Positions 48,469 through 58,346 of a stretch of 64,000 bases of DNA are shown here, piece after piece. The DNA lies in NCBI GenBank assembly GCA_029979505.1, contig JAPOHH010000002.1, forward strand, positions 64,118 through 128,117, given 5' to 3'. Below the pieces are notes generated by a model that saw only the letters and a program-made list of their open reading frames with translations, made no database searches and was not told the origin of the DNA. The DNA comes from a bacterium (lineage in GTDB: Bacteria > Pseudomonadota > Gammaproteobacteria > GCA-002705445 > GCA-002716945). Each line of letters starts with the position of its first letter. Position 1 is the stretch's first letter. Both the position numbers and the translations under genes were made by a program.

Positions 48469-49377
48469 ATGTCAATATCCGATAATTCAGGTGAATATCA
48501 ATTTATAGATCAGTTTTGTAATCATGTATCTTTTAAAAATAATCTTCAAAAGAATACAATTCTGGCGTATAAATCAGATCTTAAAATATTTTTATCATGG
48601 ATATTAAAAAATAATTGCAACTTCTCTAGAGTTGACAGGGTTGTTATTAATAACTACCTAGCTTCTAGACTTGATTTAGGCGCATCAGTTAGCACTATTC
48701 AAAGAGTAGTTACATGCATAAAATCATTTTATCTCTTTATGTATGAAAATGGATTTATTCAATCTAATCCCGCACAACTTATAGAAAATCCAAAGAAGCG
48801 TAGAAAATTACCAACTATAATTAGTGAAGATGAAGTTGAGACTCTACTATCTTGCCCTAATACAAATACCATCTCAGGAATGAGGGACAAATGTATTCTC
48901 GAGCTACTATATTCTTCGGGTTTAAGAATCAGTGAACTGTTAAGTATTAAAGTTAGTCAAATTTCTCGTGACAAGTCATTCTTAAAAATAATAGGGAAGG
49001 GTGGGAAAGAGCGACTTGTGCCGATAGGATCATCTGCGATGAATTCATTATTGACTTATATAGATGTGTTTAGATGCAATATTAAAAACATCGATAATAT
49101 TGAGATGCTGTTTATCAAAGAAACAGGTGCTTTAATTTCTAGGCAGGAGTGTTGGAAAATGATACAGAAATATGCATTAACATCTAATATAAATAAAAAA
49201 ATATCACCTCATAATTTGAGACATGCATTTGCTACTCACCTTCTCAACAATGGAGCTGATTTGAGGACTGTACAGATGCTATTAGGGCATGCTAGTCTAT
49301 CAACAACGCAAATTTATACTCATATTGCAAAAGATAGGTTGGTTAAATTTCACCAAAAATTTCACCCAAGAGGATAG
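48469..49377 (+). CDS. xerD: tyrosine recombinase XerD
   Basis: Site-specific recombinase that resolves chromosome dimers at dif with XerC. The 302-residue protein has the N-terminal core-binding SAM-like domain and complete catalytic residues: Arg153 in SSGLRISELL, Lys177, His248 and Arg251 in PHNLRHAFATHLL, His274 in LLGHASLSTTQIY and Tyr283. XerD is favoured over XerC because dsbC follows directly, as in gammaproteobacteria. Candidate -10 hexamers are TATAAT (48447-48452) and TATATC (48456-48461). Confidence 0.93.
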   Translation: MSISDNSGEYQFIDQFCNHVSFKNNLQKNTILAYKSDLKIFLSWILKNNCNFSRVDRVVINNYLASRLDLGASVSTIQRVVTCIKSFYLFMYENGFIQSNPAQLIENPKKRRKLPTIISEDEVETLLSCPNTNTISGMRDKCILELLYSSGLRISELLSIKVSQISRDKSFLKIIGKGGKERLVPIGSSAMNSLLTYIDVFRCNIKNIDNIEMLFIKETGALISRQECWKMIQKYALTSNINKKISPHNLRHAFATHLLNNGADLRTVQMLLGHASLSTTQIYTHIAKDRLVKFHQKFHPRG

Positions 49378-49379
49378 TT

Positions 49380-50087
49380 ATGAAATATATATTATTATCA
49401 ATTACATTTATTTTCTTAGTCTCTTGCGCAAAAAAAGAAAATACAGATGTAGATATTTCTAAAAAAGTTTCTGAGGCATACCCTTCTATTTCCATAGATA
49501 AAATTAAGAAAATAGATGATAAGTTTCATGAAATAATTATTAATAATCAGATTTACTATGCGACAAACGATGGCAAGTATCTAATTATAGGTAATGTAAT
49601 TGATTTAGATACTAAAGAGAGTATCACTGAAAATACTAAAATGAGTCAACGTCTATCTATTATTGGCTCTATAGATGAAGAAAGCTTTATGATATTTAAG
49701 CCTAAAAAGACAAATCATATTCTAACTATTTTTACTGATACTTCTTGCCCGTATTGCCAGAAATTGCACAATGAAATACCAGATTTGCTAGACAATAATA
49801 TTGAAATTAGATATGTACTTTTTTCTAGAAATGGCAATGAAGTAGATGCATATAATCAATTAGTATCTGCGTGGTGTTCAGATAATAAATCTGAAGCTTT
49901 AGAAAATTTATTTGATGGTGATATATTAGATGACGTGGAGTCATGTGATAATCCCATCGCTAAAAATCTAGAATATGCAGGGTTGCTGTCTGTGGAAGGG
50001 ACGCCAACTATTTTTCTTGAAGATGGAAGAATTATTCCAGGATATCAAAGTGCACAAAATATTATAGCTTTTATCAAAAATAATTAA
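49380..50087 (+). CDS. dsbC: DsbC-type thiol:disulfide isomerase, predicted lipoprotein
   Basis: Periplasmic disulfide isomerase with a thioredoxin fold. The active site is C-P-Y-C at 123-126, the second disulfide pair lies in AWCSDNKS and VESCDNP, and the cis-Pro loop is VEGTPTIF. The N-terminal dimerisation domain (about 25-85) is present. The signal peptide ends in a lipobox-like FLVSC with Cys16, so the protein is probably lipid-anchored, whereas E. coli DsbC is soluble. It starts two bases after xerD and ends one base before the convergent sbcB. Confidence 0.88.
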   Translation: MKYILLSITFIFLVSCAKKENTDVDISKKVSEAYPSISIDKIKKIDDKFHEIIINNQIYYATNDGKYLIIGNVIDLDTKESITENTKMSQRLSIIGSIDEESFMIFKPKKTNHILTIFTDTSCPYCQKLHNEIPDLLDNNIEIRYVLFSRNGNEVDAYNQLVSAWCSDNKSEALENLFDGDILDDVESCDNPIAKNLEYAGLLSVEGTPTIFLEDGRIIPGYQSAQNIIAFIKNN

Positions 50088-51506
50088 TTAAGAAAAATCT
50101 TTTTCAATCTGATTAAGGTAGTTCGTTATATCAGTTAATTCATCAGACATATTTTTAAATCTTTCATCGTTTGACGCTTTGCTCAACTCATGTCTTGCTT
50201 TGCCGAGTGTGGTCCAAGGCAGTTTTTCTCCCTCATTGAATATTTTTTGACTAATATATTTTTTATGTTCGATTAATATGTCATCTGTAAGCATATTTTT
50301 TTTATCTGAGAACATTTTTCTCTTGTATAATTCTACTAATCTTTTGTCTTGTAAGAAATTCAGTTGTTTAGATAACTCTTTAGCATCATTAATTTTTTTT
50401 AACTCTTCAATCTTTAACCAGTCACTTGGTCCTGTAAAACCATTATAGAGCATTTCATCAACATGTTCTGAAGCAGCTAAGTAATCTCTATTATCAACCT
50501 GATAATCAGCTAGTTGATCAACAAGATATTGATTTATATTCATAACAAAATTACTTGATGAGTGTATTGTTTTAGCTCTATCTATATAAGTTTTTTTATT
50601 TTCAATAAATTTCTCCTTTAGAGCACTATTCATATGTTCTAATTTCAAAAAAATAGGGTAATCATTGCTTTTAACTTTTTTTAAAGTTTTATTTCTGAAC
50701 AGTCCTCCAATAGCCCTTGTCCTTGAGTTTATTACATCATCTGATACATCTTCATTTAGGTTATAAAATATCATTTCTTTAGCATTATCAGGATTACTAG
50801 TTATAAAGCATGCTGGTAGGTATTCTCCAGTAGCTGTTGTTGGAGGCAGAATGACAAGACTATTCTCATTAACATACTCACTAACATTGTTGTGATTATT
50901 GAATTGAATCATATGTTCCCAAAATTCTGGCTCATTTGATTTTATGATATTAGCAATTCCAATTGTTGCATCAACATCACTCATGGCATCATGAGCAAAT
51001 TCATGTTTAATGCCGTTATTCTCTGATAGCTTTTCAAGCTTTAAGCTTCTTTTACCTGAGATGCTATCAGTAGGTATATTTAGATATGACTTATTCAAAT
51101 TACAAAGAGCAAGAATCATTTTAAATAAATCAGCTCTTGAGTTTTTATTTGTATTTGTGAGATATGGTGCATATAAAGATTGATAAAAACTTGACCTTAA
51201 AAATTTCTCATCAAAATTAATATTATTGTATCCAATGAATATAGCAGGAGACCAAGATGTAAACTTTGTATGTACTTTATCCATAAATTCATAGAAGGAT
51301 TGCTCTTTGTTTAATTGGTTCAAATTAGTTTTCGTTATCAACATTGCGATAGGAGACGGTATTACACCATCTCTAAGACGACATTTTTCGTCAAATTTGT
51401 CTATTACATTAAAATTTTCATCCACCAGCTTTGCTGCAAGCTGAATGGGTTGATCAAAATAATAATTTAACCCTGAGGTTTCAAAATCATAAAATACATA
51501 ATTCAT
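50088..51506 (-). CDS. sbcB: exodeoxyribonuclease I
   Basis: 3'-5' single-strand DNA exonuclease of the DEDDh type. Catalytic motifs are YVFYDFETSGLNYYFDQPIQ (DxE), FIGYNNINFDEKFLRSSFYQ and HDAMSDVDATIGIANII. The 472-residue length and extended C-terminal ExoI domain match E. coli SbcB (475). sbcB is largely confined to gammaproteobacteria, which helps place the organism. It is divergent from parE. Confidence 0.93.
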   Translation of the reverse strand: MNYVFYDFETSGLNYYFDQPIQLAAKLVDENFNVIDKFDEKCRLRDGVIPSPIAMLITKTNLNQLNKEQSFYEFMDKVHTKFTSWSPAIFIGYNNINFDEKFLRSSFYQSLYAPYLTNTNKNSRADLFKMILALCNLNKSYLNIPTDSISGKRSLKLEKLSENNGIKHEFAHDAMSDVDATIGIANIIKSNEPEFWEHMIQFNNHNNVSEYVNENSLVILPPTTATGEYLPACFITSNPDNAKEMIFYNLNEDVSDDVINSRTRAIGGLFRNKTLKKVKSNDYPIFLKLEHMNSALKEKFIENKKTYIDRAKTIHSSSNFVMNINQYLVDQLADYQVDNRDYLAASEHVDEMLYNGFTGPSDWLKIEELKKINDAKELSKQLNFLQDKRLVELYKRKMFSDKKNMLTDDILIEHKKYISQKIFNEGEKLPWTTLGKARHELSKASNDERFKNMSDELTDITNYLNQIEKDFS

Positions 51507-51548
51507 TTATATTGCGTGTGGGATAGTGTAATCTTATTATACACAACA

Positions 51549-53447
51549 ATGGTTAAAAAAACATACACTGCATCTGATATTGAAATCTTAAAGGGTATTG
51601 AACCGGTTCAAAAAAGACCAGGTATGTACACAGATACATCTAATCCAAACCATTTGCTGCAAGAAGTAATTGATAACTGCGTTGATGAATCAATTGCTGG
51701 ATTTTGTAACAGTATAACTATACAAATTAATACCAATGGGTCATATACAGTTAGTGATGATGGAAGAGGTATGCCTGTTGATGAACATCCTGAATATAAA
51801 AAATCAGGAGTAGAAGTAATTATGACAAATTTACATTCCGGAGCTAAATTTAGTAACAAAAATTATAAATATTCTGGAGGTTTACATGGCGTCGGCGTCT
51901 CAGTAGTTAGTGCATTATCAGAAAAGTTAACTATAAATATAGAGAGAAGTGGAGATAAAAATCTTTATCAAATCGCATTCTCAGATGGACTTGTTAAAAA
52001 TAAATTAAGCATAGTAGGCAAATCACCCAAAACTTCACATGGCACGAGTATTACATTTAAGCCTAACAGCAAGTATTTTGATAACCAAGATATAGAAATT
52101 ATTAGATTACATAAGTTGATTGAAGCTAAATCAATACTTAAACCAGGACTTGAGATAACTGTAGATGATTCTAAATACAAAACAGGTAAGAAAGTATATT
52201 GTCACAGTGGCTCATTAGATAAGTTTTTAAAAAGTAAACTTAACTCGTCTAGTCTCCTACCTATGGAGCCTTTACTTATTGAATTAGAAAATGATTCTTA
52301 CGAGGTAGCTACTACTGTTTGTTGGCATATTGATAATGAAAATATAATACAAGATAGTTATGTTAACTTAATTCCAACTTCAGACGGCGGTACACATGTA
52401 AACTCTCTTAAATCAGCTGTAACTGATTCTATTCGTGATTTTATGATTTCACATAAAATTACTCCAAAAAATTTAAAAATTATTCCTGATGATATATGGA
52501 AGAATACATCATATTTGATGTCAATAAAGTTATCGGACCCCCAGTTTGTAGGTCAAACAAAAAATAAACTTCAATCTACATCTATTGGGTCTAAGTTATC
52601 AACTCAACTAAAAGATAGACTGGAATTATGGCTGAATAATCATTCAGATTCTGCTGAAGAAATATGTAATATAGCTATTAAAAATGCTCAAGCAAGACTT
52701 ACTAACAGTAACAAAACGACTAAACCTTCAACAAAGAATTCTATAATGCCTAGCCGATTATCTGACTGTTCGAGTAAAGATATTAATATAAATGAATTAT
52801 TTCTCGTTGAAGGTGATTCTGCTGGAGGATCCGCAAAACAAGCTAGAGATAGAAAATTTCAAGCCATTCTTCCCTTAAGAGGTAAAATACTCAATACATG
52901 GGAAGTAAGCTCCTCTAAAATATTAGAATCTAAAGAAGTCCAAGATATTACCACTGCTATTGGCGTTAGACCTGGGGATAGCGATTTATCATCTTTAAGA
53001 TATGGAAAAATATGTATACTTGCAGATGCCGATTCTGATGGACTTCATATTGCAACTTTACTTATAGCATTATTTGTAAAACACTTTCCTGATCTTGTAT
53101 TAAACGATCATATTTATGTCGCTCTACCACCACTGTACCGGTTGGATTATAAAAATAATACTTTATACGCTATTTCTGATGATCACATGAGTGAAATTCT
53201 AGCTAAGCAAAAAATTAAATCAAATGATAAAAATTTAGCTATTACTAGATTTAAAGGTCTTGGTGAGATGAATCCTTCACAGTTAAGAGAGACAACATTA
53301 ACTCCATCATCACGAAAGCTTCTTTTGCTATCTCTTGATGAAAAACATAAAGACATAAAAAAACTTAATATGATGCTATCAAAGAAAACAGCCTCAGATA
53401 GGAAATTATGGTTAGAAAAGAAAGGTAATTTGGCACAGACAAGTTAA
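51549..53447 (+). CDS. parE: DNA topoisomerase IV subunit B
   Basis: ATPase subunit of topoisomerase IV, which decatenates sister chromosomes. GHKL motifs are [22 protein letters not shown] and [13 protein letters not shown]; the TOPRIM part has [35 protein letters not shown] and [10 protein letters not shown]. These match ParE rather than GyrB. Start ATG 51549 ([14 protein letters not shown]) is chosen over TTG 51516; TATACA lies five bases and TATTAT eight bases before it, with no ribosome-binding site. It has 632 residues and overlaps parC (TAATG). Confidence 0.96.
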   Translation: MVKKTYTASDIEILKGIEPVQKRPGMYTDTSNPNHLLQEVIDNCVDESIAGFCNSITIQINTNGSYTVSDDGRGMPVDEHPEYKKSGVEVIMTNLHSGAKFSNKNYKYSGGLHGVGVSVVSALSEKLTINIERSGDKNLYQIAFSDGLVKNKLSIVGKSPKTSHGTSITFKPNSKYFDNQDIEIIRLHKLIEAKSILKPGLEITVDDSKYKTGKKVYCHSGSLDKFLKSKLNSSSLLPMEPLLIELENDSYEVATTVCWHIDNENIIQDSYVNLIPTSDGGTHVNSLKSAVTDSIRDFMISHKITPKNLKIIPDDIWKNTSYLMSIKLSDPQFVGQTKNKLQSTSIGSKLSTQLKDRLELWLNNHSDSAEEICNIAIKNAQARLTNSNKTTKPSTKNSIMPSRLSDCSSKDININELFLVEGDSAGGSAKQARDRKFQAILPLRGKILNTWEVSSSKILESKEVQDITTAIGVRPGDSDLSSLRYGKICILADADSDGLHIATLLIALFVKHFPDLVLNDHIYVALPPLYRLDYKNNTLYAISDDHMSEILAKQKIKSNDKNLAITRFKGLGEMNPSQLRETTLTPSSRKLLLLSLDEKHKDIKKLNMMLSKKTASDRKLWLEKKGNLAQTS

Positions 53448-55699
53448 TGACTAAGAATAGAGATTTATTTTCAACAAATATTGATAGAGTTTCTATAGGA
53501 AGCTTCAGTGAGGACGCTTATTTAAATTATTCCATGTATGTCATATTAGATCGTGCACTCCCAAGCTTGCTAGATGGCTTAAAGCCTGTTCAGAGAAGAA
53601 TTATATATGCAATGAGTGAGCTTGGTTTGAAACACACAACTAAGTATAAAAAATCTGCTAGAACTGTCGGGGATGTCCTTGGTAAATTTCATCCTCATGG
53701 CGATACAGCATGTTATGAAGCAATGGTTATAATGGCACAATCATTTGCATACAATATGCCATTAATTGATGGACAGGGTAATTGGGGGACACAAGATGAT
53801 CCAAAATCTTTTGCTGCCATGAGATATACAGAATCTAAGCTTACAAAATATTCTGAATTGCTTCTAAAAGATTTAAAAAATGGAACCTCTGATTGGATTG
53901 CTAATTTTGATGGAACATTAAATGAGCCAAAATTTTTACCATCACTAATCCCCAATATATTAATTAACGGGAGTTCTGGAATAGCTGTTGGTATGTCTAC
54001 TGATATTCCGCCACACAACTTGGGAGAAGTTATACTTGCCGTCCAGCATGTCATTAATAATCCGAAATGCACTGTCAGTGAACTTATGGAATTTATTCCA
54101 GCCCCTGATTATCCAACAGGCGGACATCTAATCAAGAATGAATCTGATATCGATGCAATATATCAAGAAGGAACAGGAAATATCAAGTTAAGGGCTGAGT
54201 ACTCTTTTAACGGAAAATATATTGAGATTAATTCTTTGCCATATCAGGCCTCAACTACAAAAATCATTGAACAAATACAATCTCAAATAATTGATAAAAA
54301 AATTACTTTTATAAACTCCATAGAAGATCAGTCTGATGAAAAAAATCCTGTAAAAATTAATATTAAGATTAAAGGCAATAGTCATAACCAAGTAGATGTT
54401 ATGAACCATTTATATTTCACGACTGATTTAGAGAGAAACTATCGTGTAAACCTTAATATGATATCAGCTGACGGCAAACCAAAAGTGATGAATTTAAAAG
54501 ATGTGTTATCAGAATGGGTAGCATTTAGGATACAAACGTCTAAGCGTAAGCTGAATTTTGAAAATGAACAGATACTAGATAGATTACACATACTTGAAGG
54601 TTTCCTTATTGTCTATAAATATCTTGATAAGATTATTGAAATATTAAGGAATGAAGATAATCCAAAACCTAAAATTATCAAGATTGCTAAGTTTACAGAA
54701 AAACAGTACGAGTCTATTGTTAATATGAAACTTAGAAATATAGCAAAGCTCGAAGAGGATAAAATTAAAGTTGAATATGAGCAGTTAAAACTTAGAAATA
54801 AAGAAATAAATTCAATTCTAAAATCAAAATCAAAGTTGAATAAATTAATTATTACTGAATTAGATATTTTAAGTGAAGAGTACGCTTACGACAGAAAGAC
54901 TAACATACTTGAAGATACGAGTTCATCTAAACAGATAGTAAAAGAAATAAAAGTATCCACTGATCCAATGTCATTAATATTATCAGTAAATGGTTGGATT
55001 AAATCCAATAAAGGTGAGATGGAATCTTTAGAAAAACTAACTTTTAAATCTGGTGATCATTTCCATTCTTACATAAATATCAACAATGATCAGGAGGTAT
55101 CATTTTTTGATCAAAAAGGCTTTTTGTATTCAATGTTAGTTAATGACGTTCCATCTGGAAGAGGTTATGGAGAATCTTTAAAAAAATATTTTAATATTGC
55201 TGATGGTATACAAGTTGCTGGTATGATTAATTCATCCGAGGATATTCATACCATGTTAGTAACTGAGTCTGGCTATGGTTTCTTATGTTTAAATAAAGAT
55301 TTATCCTCGTCAAATCGTAATGGTAAATCTATTGTAAAGAACAAATCATCCAATATTATTAAACCAATATCAGTAAACACAAAATCCTATGATTACTATA
55401 TACTTATTACGAATAATCAATACATGATAGTCGCCAAGCTAGACGATGCTCCAATATTATCTAAGGGTAAGGGTGTTAAATTAATTAATATTCCGAAATC
55501 TGAAAAACAAGAAAAGATTATATTTTCTGGGGTAATAAAGAAAGATCAGCGTTTAGAAATATCTGCTGAAAATAAAAGAAGTAAATATATTGAATTTAAG
55601 GATCTCGAACCATATATTATGGTTAGAACACGGCGTGGTAAAAAGATTGAGCAGAAATTTATCCACAAGAATGCAAAATTAAATTATAATATAGGTTAA
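53447..55699 (+). CDS. parC: DNA topoisomerase IV subunit A
   Basis: DNA-breaking subunit of topoisomerase IV. The catalytic tyrosine is Tyr128 in [11 protein letters not shown]. The quinolone-interaction segment reads [14 protein letters not shown], with Thr87 where E. coli ParC has Ser80 and Glu91 matching Glu84. The tower and coiled-coil parts follow, and the C-terminal domain is degenerate relative to GyrA (no GyrA box), supporting ParC. It is 750 residues. htpX starts two bases after its stop. Confidence 0.96.
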   Translation: MTKNRDLFSTNIDRVSIGSFSEDAYLNYSMYVILDRALPSLLDGLKPVQRRIIYAMSELGLKHTTKYKKSARTVGDVLGKFHPHGDTACYEAMVIMAQSFAYNMPLIDGQGNWGTQDDPKSFAAMRYTESKLTKYSELLLKDLKNGTSDWIANFDGTLNEPKFLPSLIPNILINGSSGIAVGMSTDIPPHNLGEVILAVQHVINNPKCTVSELMEFIPAPDYPTGGHLIKNESDIDAIYQEGTGNIKLRAEYSFNGKYIEINSLPYQASTTKIIEQIQSQIIDKKITFINSIEDQSDEKNPVKINIKIKGNSHNQVDVMNHLYFTTDLERNYRVNLNMISADGKPKVMNLKDVLSEWVAFRIQTSKRKLNFENEQILDRLHILEGFLIVYKYLDKIIEILRNEDNPKPKIIKIAKFTEKQYESIVNMKLRNIAKLEEDKIKVEYEQLKLRNKEINSILKSKSKLNKLIITELDILSEEYAYDRKTNILEDTSSSKQIVKEIKVSTDPMSLILSVNGWIKSNKGEMESLEKLTFKSGDHFHSYININNDQEVSFFDQKGFLYSMLVNDVPSGRGYGESLKKYFNIADGIQVAGMINSSEDIHTMLVTESGYGFLCLNKDLSSSNRNGKSIVKNKSSNIIKPISVNTKSYDYYILITNNQYMIVAKLDDAPILSKGKGVKLINIPKSEKQEKIIFSGVIKKDQRLEISAENKRSKYIEFKDLEPYIMVRTRRGKKIEQKFIHKNAKLNYNIG

Positions 55700-55701
55700 A
55701 T

Positions 55702-56616
55702 ATGAAAAGAATTTTTTATTTTATCATCGTAAACATAGCAATATTATTCGTATTGAGCATATTCTTATCGCTCACTGGATTCACCGGCATACTGCAATCT
55801 AATGGTATTGATTTAGATTATGATTCACTGATGCTCTTCTCGCTCGTCTTTGGTATGGGCGGATCATTTATTTCCTTATATATGTCTAAATGGATGGCCA
55901 AGTCTATGGCTGGTGTTAAACTAATAAACTCTCCATCAAATGAATTTGAAAGATGGTATCTGGATATCGTAAAACAACAATCATCACAGCTTGGATTAAA
56001 AATGCCCGAAGTAGGTATATTCAATTCTCCGCAACCAAATGCTTTTGCTACTGGTTCTTCAAAAAATAATTCTCTAGTTGCACTCAGCACAGGTCTTGTC
56101 AGCGCTATGAGTAGAGATGAAATTGAAGCTGTCATAGGACATGAAATGAGTCATGTTGCTAATGGTGATATGGTCACGCTTACCTTAGTGCAAGGTATAG
56201 TCAATGCTTTCGTAATCTTCTTTTCCCGTGTTATTGGCCACTTTGTTGATAGAGTAATTCTAAAAAATGAGAGAGGTTATGGAATAGGTTATTTTTTCAC
56301 TGTTATCTTTGCTCAGGTTGTCTTAGGTATTTTAGCATCTACAATAGTCTGTTGGTTCTCAAGAATGAGAGAATTCAGAGCTGATATTGGTGGTGCACAA
56401 CTAACATCTAAGACTAAAATGATTAATGCATTGAAAGCTCTTGAAAGACAAGTAGCAGCGCCTCTACCAGATCAAATGCTAGCTTTTGGTATTTCTAATA
56501 AAGGTCAATCAAGTACATTACAGAAATTATTCTCAACACATCCACCTTTGAGAAAAAGAATAGAAGCTCTTGAGAATTCTGATATTCAATCAGCATCACA
56601 AGAACAACTCAACTAA
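55702..56616 (+). CDS. htpX: membrane zinc metalloprotease HtpX
   Basis: M48-family inner-membrane protease that works with FtsH in membrane protein quality control. Two N-terminal helices precede FERWYLDIVKQQSSQLGLKMP; the zinc motif is HEMSH at 147-151 within EAVIGHEMSHVANGDM; two further helices and the third ligand in EFRADIGGA follow. It is 304 residues and ends in the usual FSTHPPLRKRIEAL segment. Co-transcribed with parC, and its stop overlaps the efp start. Confidence 0.96.
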   Translation: MKRIFYFIIVNIAILFVLSIFLSLTGFTGILQSNGIDLDYDSLMLFSLVFGMGGSFISLYMSKWMAKSMAGVKLINSPSNEFERWYLDIVKQQSSQLGLKMPEVGIFNSPQPNAFATGSSKNNSLVALSTGLVSAMSRDEIEAVIGHEMSHVANGDMVTLTLVQGIVNAFVIFFSRVIGHFVDRVILKNERGYGIGYFFTVIFAQVVLGILASTIVCWFSRMREFRADIGGAQLTSKTKMINALKALERQVAAPLPDQMLAFGISNKGQSSTLQKLFSTHPPLRKRIEALENSDIQSASQEQLN

Positions 56617-57182
56617 TGGTTGATCATTCCCTTTTAAGAAATGGCAACAAAGTAATTGTTGATAATCAACCGTATTTGATAATGGATACCGATTTTGTTA
56701 ACCCTGGTAAGGGCCAAGCTTTTACTAAAATCAAAATTAAAAATCTTTTAAATAAAAAAACGATAGAAAAGACTGTAAAAATTGGTGAGGAATTAGACGA
56801 GGCAGATGTACTAAATACTTCAATGCAATTTCTTTATCAAGAGTCAGACAACCTATTTTTCATGAATCTTGAGACATATGAACAGTTAGAACTAAATGTC
56901 TCATCTATTGATTTTGATCCAAGATGGCTTAATGATGGAGATGAATGTGACGTAACTATTTGGAATGATGCAATCATTGATGTAGAACTTCCCAACTTTG
57001 TTGTATGTAAAGTTATATCAACAGAGAGTGTTGCAAAAGGTGATACAGTATCTTCTACACTAAAAGATGCGGAACTTGATAATGGTATTATGATCAAAGT
57101 TCCTGCTTTTATAAAACAAGATGAAGATATTAAAATTAATCCATCTACTGGTGAATATTCATCAAGAGCAAAGAATGAGTAA
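56616..57182 (+). CDS. efp: elongation factor P
   Basis: Relieves ribosome stalling at polyproline stretches. The 188-residue protein has the three-domain layout; the loop that carries the modified residue is NPGKGQAF, with Lys32 at the position lysylated by EpmA in E. coli. The C-terminal signature appears as KVPAFIKQDEDIKINPSTGEYSSR. No epmA or epmB lies in the window. It overlaps htpX by one base and the next gene by eight. Confidence 0.93.
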   Translation: MVDHSLLRNGNKVIVDNQPYLIMDTDFVNPGKGQAFTKIKIKNLLNKKTIEKTVKIGEELDEADVLNTSMQFLYQESDNLFFMNLETYEQLELNVSSIDFDPRWLNDGDECDVTIWNDAIIDVELPNFVVCKVISTESVAKGDTVSSTLKDAELDNGIMIKVPAFIKQDEDIKINPSTGEYSSRAKNE

Positions 57183-57555
57183 AGCGCAAGAACGAAGAAG
57201 AGCAGTAGAGCAGGCTATACAAGAGCATAAAGCTAAAAAGAATAAATATATCATTGCTGCAGTTTTTTGGTTTCTATCTAGCTTGTATTTATATTCAATT
57301 GATGAAGGCTTTTCAGATGTATATTCTCTAAAACCATTTGTATATTTCATAGTAGGCCCTGTTTTTGCATCAATTGTTTTTGGTAATATCATGTTTTTTC
57401 TTCAAAAGATTATTGAAAAAGGAGTTATTAACTTTTTAGGTTCTAGCGCACAACATTTAGTTCTTCCTGTTATATCATTTATATTCTTTTGTGCTCTTGT
57501 TGGAATGTTTATTGTTATATTTAAATTTGCTGAACTCTTACAGACTATTATTTAG
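57175..57555 (+). CDS. hypothetical inner-membrane protein
   Basis: Family not recognised. From ATG 57175, inside the end of efp, the protein has 126 residues: a charged amphipathic N-terminus (MSKAQERRRAVEQAIQEHKAKK) and three hydrophobic helices (about 24-42, 50-72 and 92-122). The translational overlap with efp suggests expression from the parE-efp unit. Function cannot be inferred. Confidence 0.65.
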   Translation: MSKAQERRRAVEQAIQEHKAKKNKYIIAAVFWFLSSLYLYSIDEGFSDVYSLKPFVYFIVGPVFASIVFGNIMFFLQKIIEKGVINFLGSSAQHLVLPVISFIFFCALVGMFIVIFKFAELLQTII

Positions 57556-57560
57556 AAACT

Positions 57561-57755
57561 GTGAGATATAGCATCAATCCACAACATGGTCCTTTCACGA
57601 CAGAAAATATTATTGATGGAACTGTCATATATACACTTATTATAGGTTTTATATTTCTTTATTTTGGTATAAAAACCAAAAAGTTTTGGGTAAAAAGCTG
57701 GGGAGTATTGACAATAATTAGCTGTTCCAGTTACTTTGCGTACCACTTATTTTAA
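57561..57755 (+). CDS. hypothetical small membrane protein
   Basis: Family not recognised. A 64-residue frame starting with GTG 57561 contains an aromatic N-terminus (YSINPQHGPFT) and two hydrophobic helices around a basic turn (KTKKFWVKSW). It begins five bases after the previous gene, fitting the same operon. A similar-size frame on the opposite strand overlaps it but looks less protein-like. Moderate evidence only. Confidence 0.4.
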   Translation: MRYSINPQHGPFTTENIIDGTVIYTLIIGFIFLYFGIKTKKFWVKSWGVLTIISCSSYFAYHLF

Positions 57756-57800
57756 TCATACCTAAACTATATCAAATTTATTTCATGCAATTATCATATA

Positions 57801-58139
57801 ATGATGTATTATATTTTAATGCCTACATTAATGAGAGATATGATTTTACCAGTATTAATATCATCTTTGTATTGGCTGTCCTTTTATTATGATATTCTTC
57901 TAATGAATATGTTCGCATTTGTATTTGTTTCTATTGCTTATGTTTATTATTGCAAATGGGTTAATGCAAATTATGAATACATTTTTTCAAAAGAATCTGT
58001 AGATGAAAAACTTAATCATATGAGCAGTATTTCAAGAAAAATAATTACTGGAATTTGGGTATCTCATTTTGCCTTCTTTTTCTTTGGAGGCATTAGTTTA
58101 GGCGTTTCTGTTCCATTCATTATATATTTTAATTTATAA
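57801..58139 (+). CDS. hypothetical membrane protein
   Basis: Family not recognised. The 112-residue frame has three hydrophobic segments (about 14-32, 34-52 and 85-110) and a charged middle with SKESVDEKLNHMSSISRK. Two ATGs at 57801 and 57804 overlap a TATAAT at 57797-57802, so translation may begin at ATG 57819 or 57831 instead. The stop overlaps by a few bases the end of the frameshifted gene on the other strand. Confidence 0.55.
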   Translation: MMYYILMPTLMRDMILPVLISSLYWLSFYYDILLMNMFAFVFVSIAYVYYCKWVNANYEYIFSKESVDEKLNHMSSISRKIITGIWVSHFAFFFFGGISLGVSVPFIIYFNL

Positions 58140-58323
58140 GTCTAGCCATAATTTCTTAGGTTCACGCATTCCAGCTATTTTACAGGCTTGTTGTCCATAT
58201 CCATATGGAAAAAGATTATATATATATTTTCTATCTATTTTGCATTCAGTATTTTTCAGCTTAAAACTTTCTAGTATCAGTTATGAAACCATTTTTTTCT
58301 CTTATATCTTTTTTATCAATCAT
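58134..58323 (-). pseudogene. frameshifted small gene divergent from the photolyase-like gene
   Basis: On the minus strand an ATG at 58323 opens MIDKKDIREKNGFITDTRKF and then meets TAA. Skipping one T in the TTTT run (AAAA at 58263-58266 on the plus strand) restores a frame that continues KLKNTECKIDRKYIYN, then FPYGYGQQACKIAGMREP and KLWLDL before a stop at 58134-58136, about 62 residues in all. The composition of both halves looks protein-like. It may be a pseudogene, a sequencing error, or a +1 programmed frameshift at TTT-TAA-G, similar in logic to prfB. Family unknown. Confidence 0.5.
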
Positions 58324-58346
58324 AAATATAATATTATCAGAATATC

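Noticed and set aside
57552-57746. 64-residue minus-strand frame opposite the small membrane protein
   Set aside because: Less hydrophobic organisation and no upstream signals; the plus-strand frame fits the operon better.
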